A DNA stretch of 64,000 nucleotides from Siphonodentalium dalli (taxonomy: Eukaryota; Mollusca; Scaphopoda; Gadilida; Siphonodentaliidae). Positions 47,905 to 59,974 of this stretch are shown here, in pieces. The translations under genes were made by a program, and so were the position numbers. The number at the start of each line of letters is the position of its first letter. Positions within the stretch are counted from its first letter, which is position 1. The stretch covers positions 49,361,797-49,425,796 of the forward strand of contig CP136061.1 in NCBI GenBank assembly GCA_032622095.1, given 5' to 3'. Below the pieces are notes generated by a model, which had not been told where the DNA came from, searched no databases, and saw only the letters and a list, made by a program, of their open reading frames with translations.

Positions 47905-49731
47905 CAGAGTCGTAATTTCGCTAATATCCGGATTGAGAATCCGAAGCCGATTACGGGGGCGGGGCTAATTCCCGATTCTAGGTCAGATTTTTAAATCCAC
48001 GTGGTCTCCGAAACTCTCTCCCAGCGTCAAACATGGCTCATGTATTTGACACAAGTATCATTTGTATCTTATATTTATAAAGTGCATGTTTGTTGTGAAA
48101 GTCATGCTTGTCTTCTATGTGTATATACATGGCACATAATTTGCTGCCAATCCGACTTAATCGCATCTTTTTTGTTCAAGTTAAAGTGTGTTTATTGATG
48201 GTGGCAAGCATATCTAAACGTGACAGCTCTAGGCCTCCTGAATCAAATTCCGAAGAAGTTGTGAAGAACACACGAAACTTGTCAGTTGAACAGGGACGTG
48301 ACGACATGGGTTGATTGGGTGTCTCGACCCCCACCCCGAACTTTGGTACAATTTGCTAAGCTGTGCAGTCATTCATACGTGAGGAAAATCAGGATTATTT
48401 TGACTAACTGTTTCAAATAATGATACGTACAAGCCAACAAACGCAACAAACAAACCCGATTTTTAAATAAATACATATACAAACTTATGACTAACTCGGG
48501 AGAGGGGGTGTCCAGTGATCTGTATATATGTTCAACTTGTTTTGGTAGTCATGTTGCTTTGCCATTACTAATTATTTATTTTTTCAGTGTAATAACATAT
48601 GGGAGAGGGGGCACCCTTAAGTGAGTCAGTACTTGTCCCCCAATTCCTTTGTATGTATAAACAAATGTATGTGTTATATATCATGTGTTATCTAAATTTG
48701 ACATATATTTGAAATAAATATATCTAAACTAAACTTTGGTACATTCCAGCAGTCGGAAATTCCATGCATGACACAACATTAGTTGGACATTAATTTGACA
48801 CCATATATAGGTTGGCATTGTTCTGATTGTTTGATTTTTTTCAACCAGTAAAAGTTGGTAATTTTCCAATCTTAGTGTTTGTCAGATTGGATATTTCCAA
48901 GGGGAGCAAATTGAATTCTGCGAACCTGTGAGATTGATGTTTGGTTCAATGGGGGGGGGGGGGGGGGGTGCAGTTGGCCGGAAATTTGAGGAAACTTCTA
49001 GCCACGTCCCTAGAACGTGTGTATGTTGTCTATACAGAGACTATTGTGCAAAACGACTGCATTTAACGAAACAAAACATGTTAAACATGAAATTGCTATA
49101 CCGATACCACATAATCCTACTATTTCTTGAATAAGAAGAAACATTATAATAACGAACACAGCAGAAGACATATCCATGCAGGTTCATATGAATTCGGTCA
49201 ATGGTGACGTATGCGCCGAATTCGAAATCGACATGCGTTCGGGCGGTATTTTAAGGATGGAATTATGAAATGGACATATGAAAGTGACAATCAACAATGA
49301 TTTGCAATTGCTTCGCCATCAACCGAAGTGCTCCCCCAGCGTTACTATCAACAGCGTTATTATTTGGCTAATTTCAGTAATATTCTCCCAGTTTACATTC
49401 AATAAAACAAATTTGTCTCCGCATTTAAAATTCTTTGATATAGATCGTTTATATTCTGCAATAATTTGTACACAAGAGACGGATTCTTATGTTTTATTGT
49501 GTTTTTAAACTCTGAGGTGGCGAAATCTCGGTTTGTTTACATTACGAACATTTGAGTCCGTAATCGGAATCCGAATCCCAATCGGATTACCACGAAATTG
49601 AGATTACGGTCTGTTCGTTTACTGATTCTGCCAATTTCTGGTCTGTTCTTTTGCCGAACCAAGTCGTATGGGGACCAATCTGTAATCTGAATCCAGAATC
49701 TGAATCGGATTTTAGCGAAATAACGCCTCTG
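47905..49731. mobile_element. Putative non-autonomous DNA transposon with ~50-bp terminal inverted repeats
   Basis: The left end CAGAGTCGTAATTTCGCTAA and the right end, read inward, CAGAGGCGTTATTTCGCTAA match for about 50 bp with mismatches. The CAGAG start resembles hAT ends, but I see no 8-bp target duplication. A LINE tail (48590-48735) and an 18-base G run (48951-48968) lie inside. A third terminus-like segment occurs at 49555-49615. Confidence 0.55.
48590..48735 (+). mobile_element. LINE 3' tail fragment
   Basis: TATGGGAGAGGGGGCACCCT ... ACTTGTCCCCCAATTCC forms the hairpin seen in the LINE tails at 1.7, 9.9 and 14.1 kb. It ends AAATAAATATATCTAAACTAAAC. There is no ORF2 part. Confidence 0.72.
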
Positions 49732-51361
49732 GGGATCGATCTAGCCGAGAAATGGGTTCAACCTTGGTCCGCCCGGAGTAGTGAAAAATGGCTCTTTGTA
49801 TACTAGATAGCTGAATTTTTTTTAGGAAAATCTAATTGGCACATATTTGATAAATTTGTGTTTCCATGGCAACGGTGGCTAACTATCGGGCATTTGGAAA
49901 TTTTACATTAAATTGAACGTATCGTGAATAATTGAATACTTACCTAAAAGTTTACATTGGTTTATGGAAACACGCACGTAGTGGCGGACATTTGCGCTTA
50001 TCAATATTAACCTTGACATATCAAGGTCATGTATAAAGGTCAAGGTCATTGTTAAAAAACATGTCTTCTTGATGTTGATAGATTTACATAATTTCATGAT
50101 TTATCACATCTGCGATGGCCATATGAGTTTTCAATAATAAATTGACACTGTTTTGGTATGTTTAAGTCTCGTTTCTGTGTCCTTGAACTATATTTGCAAG
50201 TGATTTATATGGGCGGCTAATTGGTAAAAATAATACGTCAAATAAAAGTTTTTATTATCATCAAATCAATATGCGTTTACTAAATAACCAATATGTAAAT
50301 TCCAACTTAATAGAAGTCACATGAAATTTAAAAGATGTCGAATAACACTCGGTAAGTCAATTCCAACTTAACAAAAGTCATTTAAAATTAATAGACGTCA
50401 AATGAAATTAATAAAGGTCGAATTATAGCCAATAAGTTAGTTCCATCTTAGCAGAAGTCATTTCAAAATCAATATCCGTCTTTTCTAATGAATAGACGTG
50501 CGTGACGCCTCTGCCAATATTAATCAATGGGGAAGAACTCTATCGGACATTATTTTTAAACAGAGAAGAACTATATGATATCGTTTATGTGCAAAATTAA
50601 TAGACATCGCTAGAGAACTCTATCGTTGAAATCTGAGTGACACCTTTTGAATTATTTATGTTGTACAACGCAAAGAATATGTGCCGAACTACCAATGTGG
50701 TACCCACCCTGATTTCTTTCAAATATTTATCGTTGTAATTTAAGTAATAATATTTGTCGCAACATGACAACGACCGTAAAATACTTCATCGCATAGTCAG
50801 GATTTGCGTAATCGAGTCAACCGCTCACATGTGTTTACTGTAGATGCCGTTGACAGGAAGTTGTTCGAGCAATGTTCTGAGTAAACCGATGGATTCACTA
50901 CTAGATAATTAGTAAACACCTATTGATTTTCATGTGACGTATGTTTTGATCAAATGGCTGTCCATATATTTAGCCGTGTAACTTAAATATAGCGATGAGA
51001 GGGAGACTTCCGCTACTAAGAGCTATAGGGGGGTCTCAACTAAAAGGGGCATTCTGTGGTGCGAATATTACGTGACGTGATAGCGCTCTTTACAATGGAG
51101 GAGCCGGGTATGAGTTTTAGCGTTGGAAAACATGGGATATACTATGAATAGCAGATATCGAATGAGAGCGTATAAGCCAAACTGCCTGTTGCCAGAGTAT
51201 GGATAAGTTCCGGGGTTTGAAATCTGTTTTCATCTTACATCGTGCTGACATATAAACAAGCACCAAGCTTACAAATATTATGGGATTAAAGTAGCCTCAC
51301 ATTTGAGAAAAATATTGCACTATTAGTTCCCAGTGGTCTCAACAATGCAGCTTGCGGTCCA
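49732..51361. other. No gene; short tandem repeat
   Basis: At 50293-50490 a unit of 65-80 bp (AATTCCAACTTAACAAAAGTCA...AATAGACGTC) occurs about three times in degenerate form. The rest is AT-rich without coding signal. Confidence 0.5.
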
Positions 51362-52810
51362 TTAAGGGGGAGACGCACGTTTGCCCAATTTTTTTCCAAT
51401 TTTGGGTGGGTCAGGTAATTTGGCAATATCTAGATAAATCCACAACCGTATGCAATGGAACTTCACAGGGATGTAGAACACAATTTGAGGAATACATACC
51501 ATGTATTAAAAGTTTTGAAATATGAACATCATAAGAGTAATGAAGAGAGATTTGTAACATTTTATAATAAGTTCACTTTAGGTACCGAGAACTTATATCT
51601 ACTTCCACTTTCTTCGTTAAACTGTGGTGACAGATGTAGCACCATATCTGTTTTCCATGAGAGGAGCCGTCTTTCTGCAGAAGAAGGAACACCATTCTTA
51701 TAAATGAAGTCAAATTATGAGTACCCTATTCTGAAAAATGGCAATAATTAACCAGACATTTTCAATTGGGACTATTTTGAAATGTTTGGAGGACAGGATG
51801 GACAAATAACAAATCAATTGAACTTGTAAAAAAAAGCCTGTTTATTTGGATATTAAATGGAAACAATCATAATACAATAATACAATGATATATGTATCAA
51901 TGTATTATTATTAATTAATAATTAATTTAAAAATTAATTATTAGTTATTATTTAATTTTCAATTAAAAAAATAAAAAATTCTGAACTCTCAGAAGATAGT
52001 ACTCTCATTCAGCTTTTCAATGCATACATTTAATATAAATTTTCTTAACTTTCAATTTCGCACCACCAATGTATAACAGCATTAGCTTTCTGTGTGGTTG
52101 CCACCGACACCACGTTTACACAAATAAAATAACAAAAGCTCTTTCAGGGTAAATTTGCATTAGACACCAGATATTACACAAATAAAATAACACAAACTAT
52201 TTTCATGTAAAACGTATGTAGATGAAGCGTTGAGTGGTCAATCTCAATGCCTTGTTAAATGCTTTATGGGGGGACTACAAATTAGATTTAACGATCACCT
52301 CAAATGGGTTCCAGCAACTGTTGGGAGGTTTCGTTTAATTACTTGATAGTTTGATGTTGATCTGAATCGCCCTATACTGGTACTAATTGGAAAAAAACTA
52401 ACATATAACTATGGTTTTGTTTTCATACAAGCTCGACTCAATTTCATTATTTTAAAATTCATATAAAATGTCAGAGATCCTGAATGTGTCTTTGCTATTG
52501 GATGGCAGCGACAGGATAAAATAAAACAAAAGATATTTTGATAATACACATGTATTTTAGATTGAACTTAACAAAGACCCCAGTTCACATGACAACTCAT
52601 GTGGTTCATTAACTCTGGTGCGAGCATAACAGAGATATACTACAGGTACAGAGGGGGACACAATCGCAACTGTTATTTAATGCTATTAACTGTGATGGGA
52701 TGTTCAAATCATTTGTTTCCAGCTAATTGTGGTAGCTGCCTTAATGAATTGAAATTATCTATCTCAACTTACCTGTAAATATTGACAGTTACAGGTAATC
52801 AGGAATTAAC

Positions 52811-52893
52811 CTCTCATTGCCATTCTCCTACCAGGTACAGGACAACCCCAACCTCTCATTGCACTTCTCCTACCGGATACAGGACAACCCCAT
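52811..52893. repeat. Tandem duplication of ~43 bp, two copies
   Basis: CCTCTCATTGCCATTCTCCT plus ACCAGGTACAGGACAACCCC is repeated once with small changes. Confidence 0.85.
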
Positions 52894-53674
52894 GACAATC
52901 AAATGTGTTAGTGTTTAGTCAACTGTAATAAAGACAAAACAGTTTGCAGGTTAACAAATCCAAGAGAAATATTTTATGAAAAATAAGATAACACTGAGTG
53001 ACTTAAAATATTGCTTGAGGGTTAATTAATTAGTACCATGTAACCAGTACACCCAGCTAGATGATCTCTGTTGAGGGTGGGGTGTCCACTGTCTGAAATT
53101 TCCAAAAGCAGCACCCCTTGACCCAGACCCAGTTAACTCCCTCCCAGTCCCAAATTTGCTAAATATAATTTGCACCCCTCTACGTTGGGTTATAATTTTC
53201 TAATTTGTTATCTCAACGTTTCAAATTCCCCACTAATTACTGGTTGCAAAATTAAAACTATAAGAACAATTTCTACATATTATTGTTGTGATTTTTCCAA
53301 CTATTATCCAACTATTATCCAACTGTTTGGACCAAATTTGTTTTGTGGGGGGGGGGGGGGTACATAATACTAGCATTATATATACCAGTCAATGAATGGT
53401 AGCTCTTTCACTACCTGTTCCCAAAATGTTGATCATGTACACAAGTTGAGTACCTATACCTGTAACATGATAACTAGGTTTTGGCACATCCTACATTTGA
53501 CTAAAATATAAATAGTTAAATATGACGATATCGAACCAGTGTTCTTCCCATATATGCATCAGTTATGAGGTCCTTGAAAATGCAGCCACATTGAAGTGTA
53601 ATAATATTAATATAGTAAATGCACAGGCATTAGATGAAATTTGATCCATGCAGCATGAATCATTTGTGTGATGT

Positions 53675-53738
53675 TAGATCATGCCATGAATCTCTAATCT
53701 GGCTATGCCCATACGTAGCCATTCATGGCATGATCTAG
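53675..53738. repeat. Hairpin with 17-bp perfect stem
   Basis: TAGATCATGCCATGAAT and ATTCATGGCATGATCTA are perfect reverse complements. A second small stem GGCTA/TAGCC lies in the loop. Confidence 0.85.
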
Positions 53739-54029
53739 TAAGTCACATATATGTTATTTATTGTTGGATTATTTCCCTTATTTTTATTTGAAGATCCATG
53801 AAACCGCAATACATATACATATTCAACTGGTATAGTTGAATTACTATCAGGTCATTTGGGTGCTTGGTAAAAGTGTCAACATGATTATTAATTTGGAGAA
53901 AATTCCCAATGATCACTTGTATTATTTGGCATTGAGGCAGAGTAAAATTGCCATGTGATATGACACTATTAAATTAATATTATAATTATTAATTTCACTT
54001 TCAGCCTAAACCCCACCCATCACTAAAGT

Positions 54030-55152
54030 AACGACACGATTATTAGGCACGGTAATGAAAAAAACATATCGAATAACTAATATTTTAAATAACCGCGGTA
54101 TGACTAAATACCGAATAAGTAATCCAAGTCAGAATATCCTAGCATTTTCTCAACGTAGAGTTATCCTTCGTAGCTTCGTCGGGACATAGTTTCGTATTTT
54201 GAAAGAATCAACAAGCATATTAATATGTACTCTGTACTTGTATTTACTTAATATGGACATCAACTTCATAATTATATAACTCTCCTCGTCACGTTTTCTC
54301 TTTTTGGGTGTCTGTAGTTTCATAAATTTTCTAGGATGGCGATACTTCAGGTGAACCATCGAATTGGATGTATTGCCACATTTCGATTTAATAGTCTTCT
54401 CACACAAACGACAAACAGTTTGAGTTTCATCTTTCGGTTTAGAATTCTCACCCTTTTCAAACCTGAAATGCGTCCAAGCCAAGTGTTAACTTTTGCCACA
54501 AGATCCATTTTCAATTGAATTATGGAACAGCCTTCAGGTAGATATATACCAATGTTAATTATGTTTTCACAAGGTATCATAGCGAACCCATTAGCTTGAC
54601 TCAATTTTGTTTCACTGTCACTCCCATGTAGAGCTATCATTATCAAAGTCGCCTTTGTATTGTGTTGATTTAAGCTTTACTCCGGCGTGAGAAGCTCATA
54701 TGCACATGAGGTGCGACGTATGTAATTTCAAACCAGTCACAGTCAGTTAACACTGAATGCAGACTAAGGGCGCCCTTTGTTTTATTCCCGGGATCATACG
54801 CAATAGCGAGTTTTTAGCGACGCCGCGACTGACTGTTGCAAGCTGTGAATGAAATCCCATAGCATACTCCCTTAATTAGGTACACAGATACGAAACTACA
54901 TATCCCATTATATAGCTCTACACGGATTATATCGCATAATATGTTCTTTCCTTTTGCGAGTTTCGTCACAAGCCACATTGATTACCAATGGTAGATACGA
55001 CAATTTTACTTTAAAAAAATCTGTATTCGATACCTTGAAATGGAAACCGACGTACTCGATATATCGAATAGTCCAAAAATCTATTCGGTTTCTATCGGTA
55101 TTCAAAACGATATCGAATAAACGGTATATTATCGAAATACCGTGCAGCCCTA
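54030..55152 (-). mobile_element. Second hAT relic (ZBED-like)
   Basis: Contains a BED-finger coding segment. Its ends are rich in CGGTAT/ATACCG and TCGATA motifs, with CCGTGCAGCCCTA at the right (to 55152) and GGCACGGTAATG at the left (~54040). Ends of this kind are common for Ac-type hAT elements. The termini are too decayed to prove a target duplication. Confidence 0.55.
54150..54515 (-). pseudogene. hAT transposase N-terminus with BED zinc finger
   Basis: WTHFRFEKGE ... VCRLCEKTIKSKCGNTSNSM ... HLKYRH gives the BED finger Cx2C ... Hx4H, followed by the basic stretch PKKRKRDEE. The expected N-terminus (MDLVAKVNT, from ~54512) is in another frame, so there is a frameshift between the start and the finger. 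The frame ends shortly after the finger, with no catalytic domain. Not functional. Confidence 0.75.
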
Positions 55153-56457
55153 CTTGATAGTATATAAAATCAACTATTATAATTGGTTACAACCAAAATA
55201 GAACAAAATATCTGGACGTTGAGCCTCCAAATTGTAAAAAAAAAATTGTGGTATGTTCACTCTGGTCAGCAATACAAAATAGCATGTGACCAGAACTTGG
55301 CAACATGATTCATTTTTTTTAATGAGAAATAGCCCAAGAAAACATACATTTCGACCATGATTATTATGATAAAAATAACATATATATGACTAGCGTTTCA
55401 AACGTTGTGTGTTGTACGTTTTTTGTTAAAACATATAAGAATGTTTGAAATTCACGTCGGTCAGCCATTTTGTAAACAAATTTTACAAGTCGTCAACAAT
55501 TTATCAAACTTACACCGAAGTACAAAATAATTCATGCGATCGTTGGTACCACCAGTGCTGACACTTTCCAAATTACTCTTCCTTAAATATGGGTCGTTAT
55601 TGAGAGCGATCGGACATTATGCAATGCGTAATTATGCCGCAATATATAGTTCCCCGTATTTTACACAGAAAACGTATATTTTCGTATTATGTTGGAAAAC
55701 TAATGTAACTAAACATAAATATTACTAACTATGTGCAATTTTTATACTTTTAAGAGATGAATGATATCGTTTTAATATTGTCGCAATGATATCAAGCTTA
55801 TTTTCGATAGATGGGCGAAATTTTATTTTTTACTTTAAATTTCCATCAAATGTTTTTTTGTTTTTTTTTCAATAAAAGTAGCTAGATTGGAAGTCAGTAA
55901 TGTCAATATGACTTCTCCTGATAGTTATACAGATAACCCATTGGAGATCGGGTGCTGATCGGGTACGCATATTGTGATATTTGCCTTTTTCAGCTGTTTC
56001 TTGTCAGCAAACGAACAGAATAAATTTTGACTTACGTTTTCAATGGCGGCCATTGATAGTGCAGATTGTCGTCATCTTGGAATCCGTCTCTGATGGCAAA
56101 GCAGCTCATTTTACGAAAAAAACATGGCTCCTCTCATGTAAACCAGATACCATAGCACACCATGGTCAATTCTTTGATAAAATATTTTTAGTTATTTAAA
56201 GGTTCTCGGTACCTAAAGACATGCTATTTTTCCCCAAATATTTCCCACATTTGTCAAACCAAAGTGCTTTTTAAAGGAAACCACATGACCAGCATACTAT
56301 AATAATTCACCAACACATTCTATGTATAAAGCTGAGCTATATGAAATCTGGTTACTATGCATTTTTTCTTTTTTCCATTGTTGTTTTTGGCTCATACAAC
56401 AGTGATGTTTTCAATTATTTCAGCCATATTTTGGGCAAACGTGCATCTGACCCTTAA

Positions 56458-56790
56458 TGGTATATAGTGCGTCTGGTTCAAACACAAAAGCAACAGCTAC
56501 ATGTATGGTGCAGGATACATGCGAAATGCCTGCAAAAGAATGCACGAAAAATTTGCGAGTGTATATTAACGTACCCTTAGCCATAACCAGTCATTACTGT
56601 TAAAGGTATTTTTCTTCCCACACCATCGTCAACAAACTTTTCTTGGTCCATGGTGTAGATATATCACGTATAAGGGACTGGGTCCATGCATTGCATTTGG
56701 ACACCTGCTCATGTCATACGATACTCGACCCATGGCCAGCCTACATCATAGTGGTATGGGTGCATGAACTGATGGTCCCTTAATTCGGAG
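56458..56790. other. No gene recognised
   Basis: Intergenic or intronic sequence between the 5.1-kb element and the repeat family D copies. No motif was seen. Confidence 0.4.
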
Positions 56791-56799
56791 TTGGATCGT

Positions 56800-57360
56800 G
56801 ACGTTTGTATTTGAATAACTACAAGGCTCATTGGGTTTCCACAGTGGGCTTTTTCAACTTTTCTCCAGATATTTTATGCCGTTGCCATGGAATGTTCCCA
56901 CTGTAACTAAGCTAAGAAACATATTTGTGATGTATAGTGATTTAGTTACCAAAGTCACAAAAAACGTGTTTATTTTGGTCTGATGGTCTCTAAAGGGTAA
57001 TGTATCGTGACTTAAAATATGACTAAATATAAACTATAAATGTTGTGACATGTTGACCGTGATCGTCTTGTATCAAGTATATCAAACAAATTGAATGCGG
57101 TGATGGTGTTCAAATGTTTGTGTATTATGAATGGGGATTGCTTTTAGGACTAACACATGTGCTAGGGGTAGCGGAATATGAGACCATTTCTAAAAAATAT
57201 ATATACAATTACCCTTTCCCAATGACCTTGACCTTAGCAATCGACCTTGACCCTATATGTACTATGGCCTAGTCTATTTGGTGGACCATTAATGGCACTA
57301 TGAGTGCACATCATTTCTTCAAACACAAAGCTCATCGGGTTACCAAACAGTGGGCTTTTC
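56800..57360 (-). repeat. Dispersed repeat family D, copies 3 (two partial pieces)
   Basis: Inverted relative to the 40.8-kb copy. Contains GCCGTTGCCATGGAA, TTTTTCAACTTTTCTCC and GACCTTGACCTTAGCAATCG. Two partial copies lie back to back (about 56800-57000 and 57120-57360). Confidence 0.75.
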
Positions 57361-57539
57361 CACACAAATACTATAAAAACTAGTACTTAGAATGTGAGTA
57401 TGTATCAACTAAATTCTGTCACATGTTGACAGTTGCTGTAGTATACAGATGCATCATATACCAAATTGATTGCGCCCTACTGTATGTGCATTATGGTGGG
57501 GATTGCTTTTCTGACTAAGGCACTATGGGTAGCGGAATA

Positions 57540-57925
57540 TGAGACAAATATAAAATATATAACAAAATATCACATTGTTTTTAATGACCTTGACCGTAGT
57601 AATTGACCATGACCCTATATGCCATAGTGGCTCAGTCTGTTTGATGGACCATTATTGGCACTATGAGTTATCATAAGTTATTCTTTACACAAGGCTCGTT
57701 GGTTCTCAACAGTGGCCTTTTTCAATTTTTCTCCAAATATTTGATGCCGTTGCCATGGAAACCTGCTTTTATCCCGACACAGGACCCCCCACCCGGGCAC
57801 CCCCTCCAAAAAGTTTTCCCTATGAAAAAGCAACATATCTTTAAAGTTTCATGCTTTAGTCACTAAAGTCACAATTAAACCCCTAAGGGACTCCACTATA
57901 ATTACTTTGACCGAGTTGAATAGAA
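57540..57925 (-). repeat. Dispersed repeat family D, copy 4
   Basis: The copy most like that at 40.8 kb: GATGCCGTTGCCATGGAAAC, ACCCGGGCACCCC, GCTTTAGTCACTAAAGTCAC and CCCTAAGGGACTCC are in the inverted order expected. Confidence 0.82.
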
Positions 57926-58194
57926 ATAATATACCGTGTCAGAGTGGACTGGAATTCTTGGGTAATAGGTTCCTCGATAGCGATGCGTGGATGTCTGTCA
58001 AAACAGCTAACAAAAGTGAACTACGTCAAATTCGCGAAACATTTTAAGGGTAGAGCTACTACCAACAACCTGGTTCATTAGACGTGTCTTCCTTCATCTT
58101 CTAAATCAATATATTGTTGTTTTGTACTGTGTATTAGGAGAAATTATGAGTCTTAAGCCATAGACATAACTTTCGTGTACTATTTTCACTGCAG

Positions 58195-58300
58195 AAATCA
58201 TCAGACCCTTGCTATGCCAGGTCTTGCGATGACATTTCGATATGCATTCCAACCCAAACAGATTCCGGCGGATATCGCTGTGTCCAGTTAGATTATACAG
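58195..58300 (+). CDS. EGF-like exon
   Basis: Bounded by the acceptor TTTTCACTGCAG| and the donor ACAG|GTAAGA. Translated from phase 0 it gives 35 complete residues with no stop: KSSDPCYARSCDD, then a Cys, PTQTDSGGYRC and VQLDYT, leaving one base (phase 1). The DPC opening, Cys spacing and GGYRC ending are those of an EGF-like module, here abbreviated. Its phase-1 end matches the phase-1 entry of the Thr-rich exon at 58938. Its phase-0 entry matches the phase-0 end of the PAN exon at 2455. It likely lies in the extracellular part of one glycoprotein. Confidence 0.7.
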
Positions 58301-58937
58301 GTAAGAGACGCTATAAGGGACATATCAATTGATTTTGGAACAGATTAGTTTATTTGGATATCATGAGACTGTTAATTTTGCAGGTGGAGATAGATTCAGA
58401 TTCAAATCAGTTTCCAATTATCGCATTTGACATTACGGATATTAATATTATACAATTAACATAAATATGAAACTAACATACACAATAATTGAAATAACAT
58501 ATTAAAAGGTTAGTATGGTGTACGGGTTTATGCATAGCATAAATGTTACGTCAAACTTGCATTTGCTGAAACAATTTATGCGCATACTACCTGATACTAC
58601 CGAATATAAAATATGACAAATTCGTTTTATACTCTTTTTTTGCTGAATATTGGATGTGTTGCGTACATGGGAATTGGAAGGGGATAAACACGCTTTCTTT
58701 TGTGATTTTAGGAAATTCACTGAGTGGGGTTGACGGCCGAAAATATTCCCGTTGCTTAACCAATATAAGTTCATATTAGATCATGAAACCCTCAGATAAA
58801 CAATAACAATAGACAGTATAGTTATTACCTCAACTGCCCTATCTCATTAACTACATCATAACATGTCTCAATATAATAGGTTTGTTATCGGAACTATTTG
58901 TAATTTGGCATGTACATTATGTCTTTCTCGCATACAG

Positions 58938-59006
58938 GTGGGGTGACTGCGACAACATCATCAACAACAAGAACAACAACAACAATAACAACGACTACTA
59001 CTACTT

Positions 59007-59064
<58 letters not shown>

Positions 59065-59294
59065 GACTACAACAACAACAACAGCAACAGCAACAACAAC
59101 AAAAACAACAACAACGACGACGACAACAACAACAACAACAACAGCTTCAACAACAACGACAACAACAATAACAACAACGACGACGACAACAACAACAACA
59201 ACAACGACAACGACAACGACGACAACAACAACACCAACAACGACAACAACACCAACAACGACCACCACTTCTGCATGCACACCGATACATGCAG
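58938..59294 (+). CDS. Thr-rich mucin-like exon
   Basis: Acceptor TCTCGCATACAG| and donor CATGCAG|GTACCT bound a 357-base exon, phase 1 to phase 1. Translation (GGVTATTSSTT ... TTSACTPIHAG) is about 100 Thr residues with a few Ser, Ala, Pro, Ile and Lys. This is a typical O-glycosylated stalk, ending with one Cys. It is an (ACN)n trinucleotide microsatellite (ACA, ACT, ACG blocks), so length polymorphism is expected. The uninterrupted frame between good splice sites favours real coding over a chance microsatellite, but the evidence is inferential. Confidence 0.65.
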
Positions 59295-59743
59295 GTACCT
59301 GTAATGTACATGTATATCGTGAAGATTTTTGTAACACATTGTTAACCGTTTGTATATTTGTTGTAGGCTAAACTGTGCTAACGATGTGAATTTATTTTGA
59401 TTCTGGGATCAGGAACAGTAAACATTAAATATATACACGCTCCCCATCCGACAGTCGGGATACATTGTTTGGATTGTTAAAAAATACGCTAGTGTATACG
59501 CCGTCAATCCTCTTTTCAAGTCCATATATTGGTACACGTGACACATATATGTTATCCACCGCTTACTACCTATATTGCCTACATAAAGCCTACCTAATAC
59601 TCGTTACGTTTATTACGTCAATGTAGCTTTACTATGTATGTGACGTAATTATATATGCAAATTGCGCTGGTAACTAGGGACACCAACCGACCTAAATGAT
59701 GTCATTGTGATTTTGGGACGTTTTTCGTCCATAATTCATCATT
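59295..59743. other. No gene recognised
   Basis: Sequence between the Thr-rich exon and the retrotransposon end. No further same-strand exon was identified. Confidence 0.45.
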
Positions 59744-59974
59744 AATTAGCCAAGGGTTCGAGGAAAAATAAAATTCTTCTAAATTTAATAATTTAATTAG
59801 ACGCAAGATATTTTCTATTGAGACTACATGTACAAAATTCATTCTCACAACAGAAAATAAATTATTTCAAGACAAACATGCAAGTTAATAAATAGTACAT
59901 AGACATGCATGGACAAAACACATGCCAGACAACACTGTACACATCAACATTCATTCGATTTATTTCAACCCGCC
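59744..59974 (-). repeat. Split direct repeat, copy B2
   Basis: 231 bp, nearly identical to B1 once its insertions are removed. It preserves the uninterrupted site TCTCACAACAGAAAATAAAT. Confidence 0.88.

Larger units (their letters stand above)
51362..56457. mobile_element. 5.1-kb TTAA-flanked element with ~340-bp inverted repeats
   Basis: The left end TTAAGGGGGAGACGCACGTT and the right end, read inward, TTAAGGGTCAGATGCACGTT both continue into TGCCCAA. The match runs through GTTCTCGGTACC and GGCTCCTCTCATG, giving arms of about 340 bp (51362-51700 and 56110-56457). TTAA flanks suggest piggyBac-like insertion, but I found no piggyBac transposase inside. The interior contains a hAT relic, a G run (53347-53360) and dispersed repeats. 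It is either a non-autonomous giant foldback or a composite. Confidence 0.65.

Noticed and set aside
58894-59339. Minus-strand poly-Val and poly-Leu open frames over the trinucleotide repeat
   Set aside because: Translation of a microsatellite in the wrong strand. The plus-strand Thr frame is the one bounded by splice sites and matching phases.
59744-59780. GGTTCGAGG as a tRNA or SINE B box
   Set aside because: No A box or cloverleaf upstream. The sequence is the end of the retrotransposon direct repeat.
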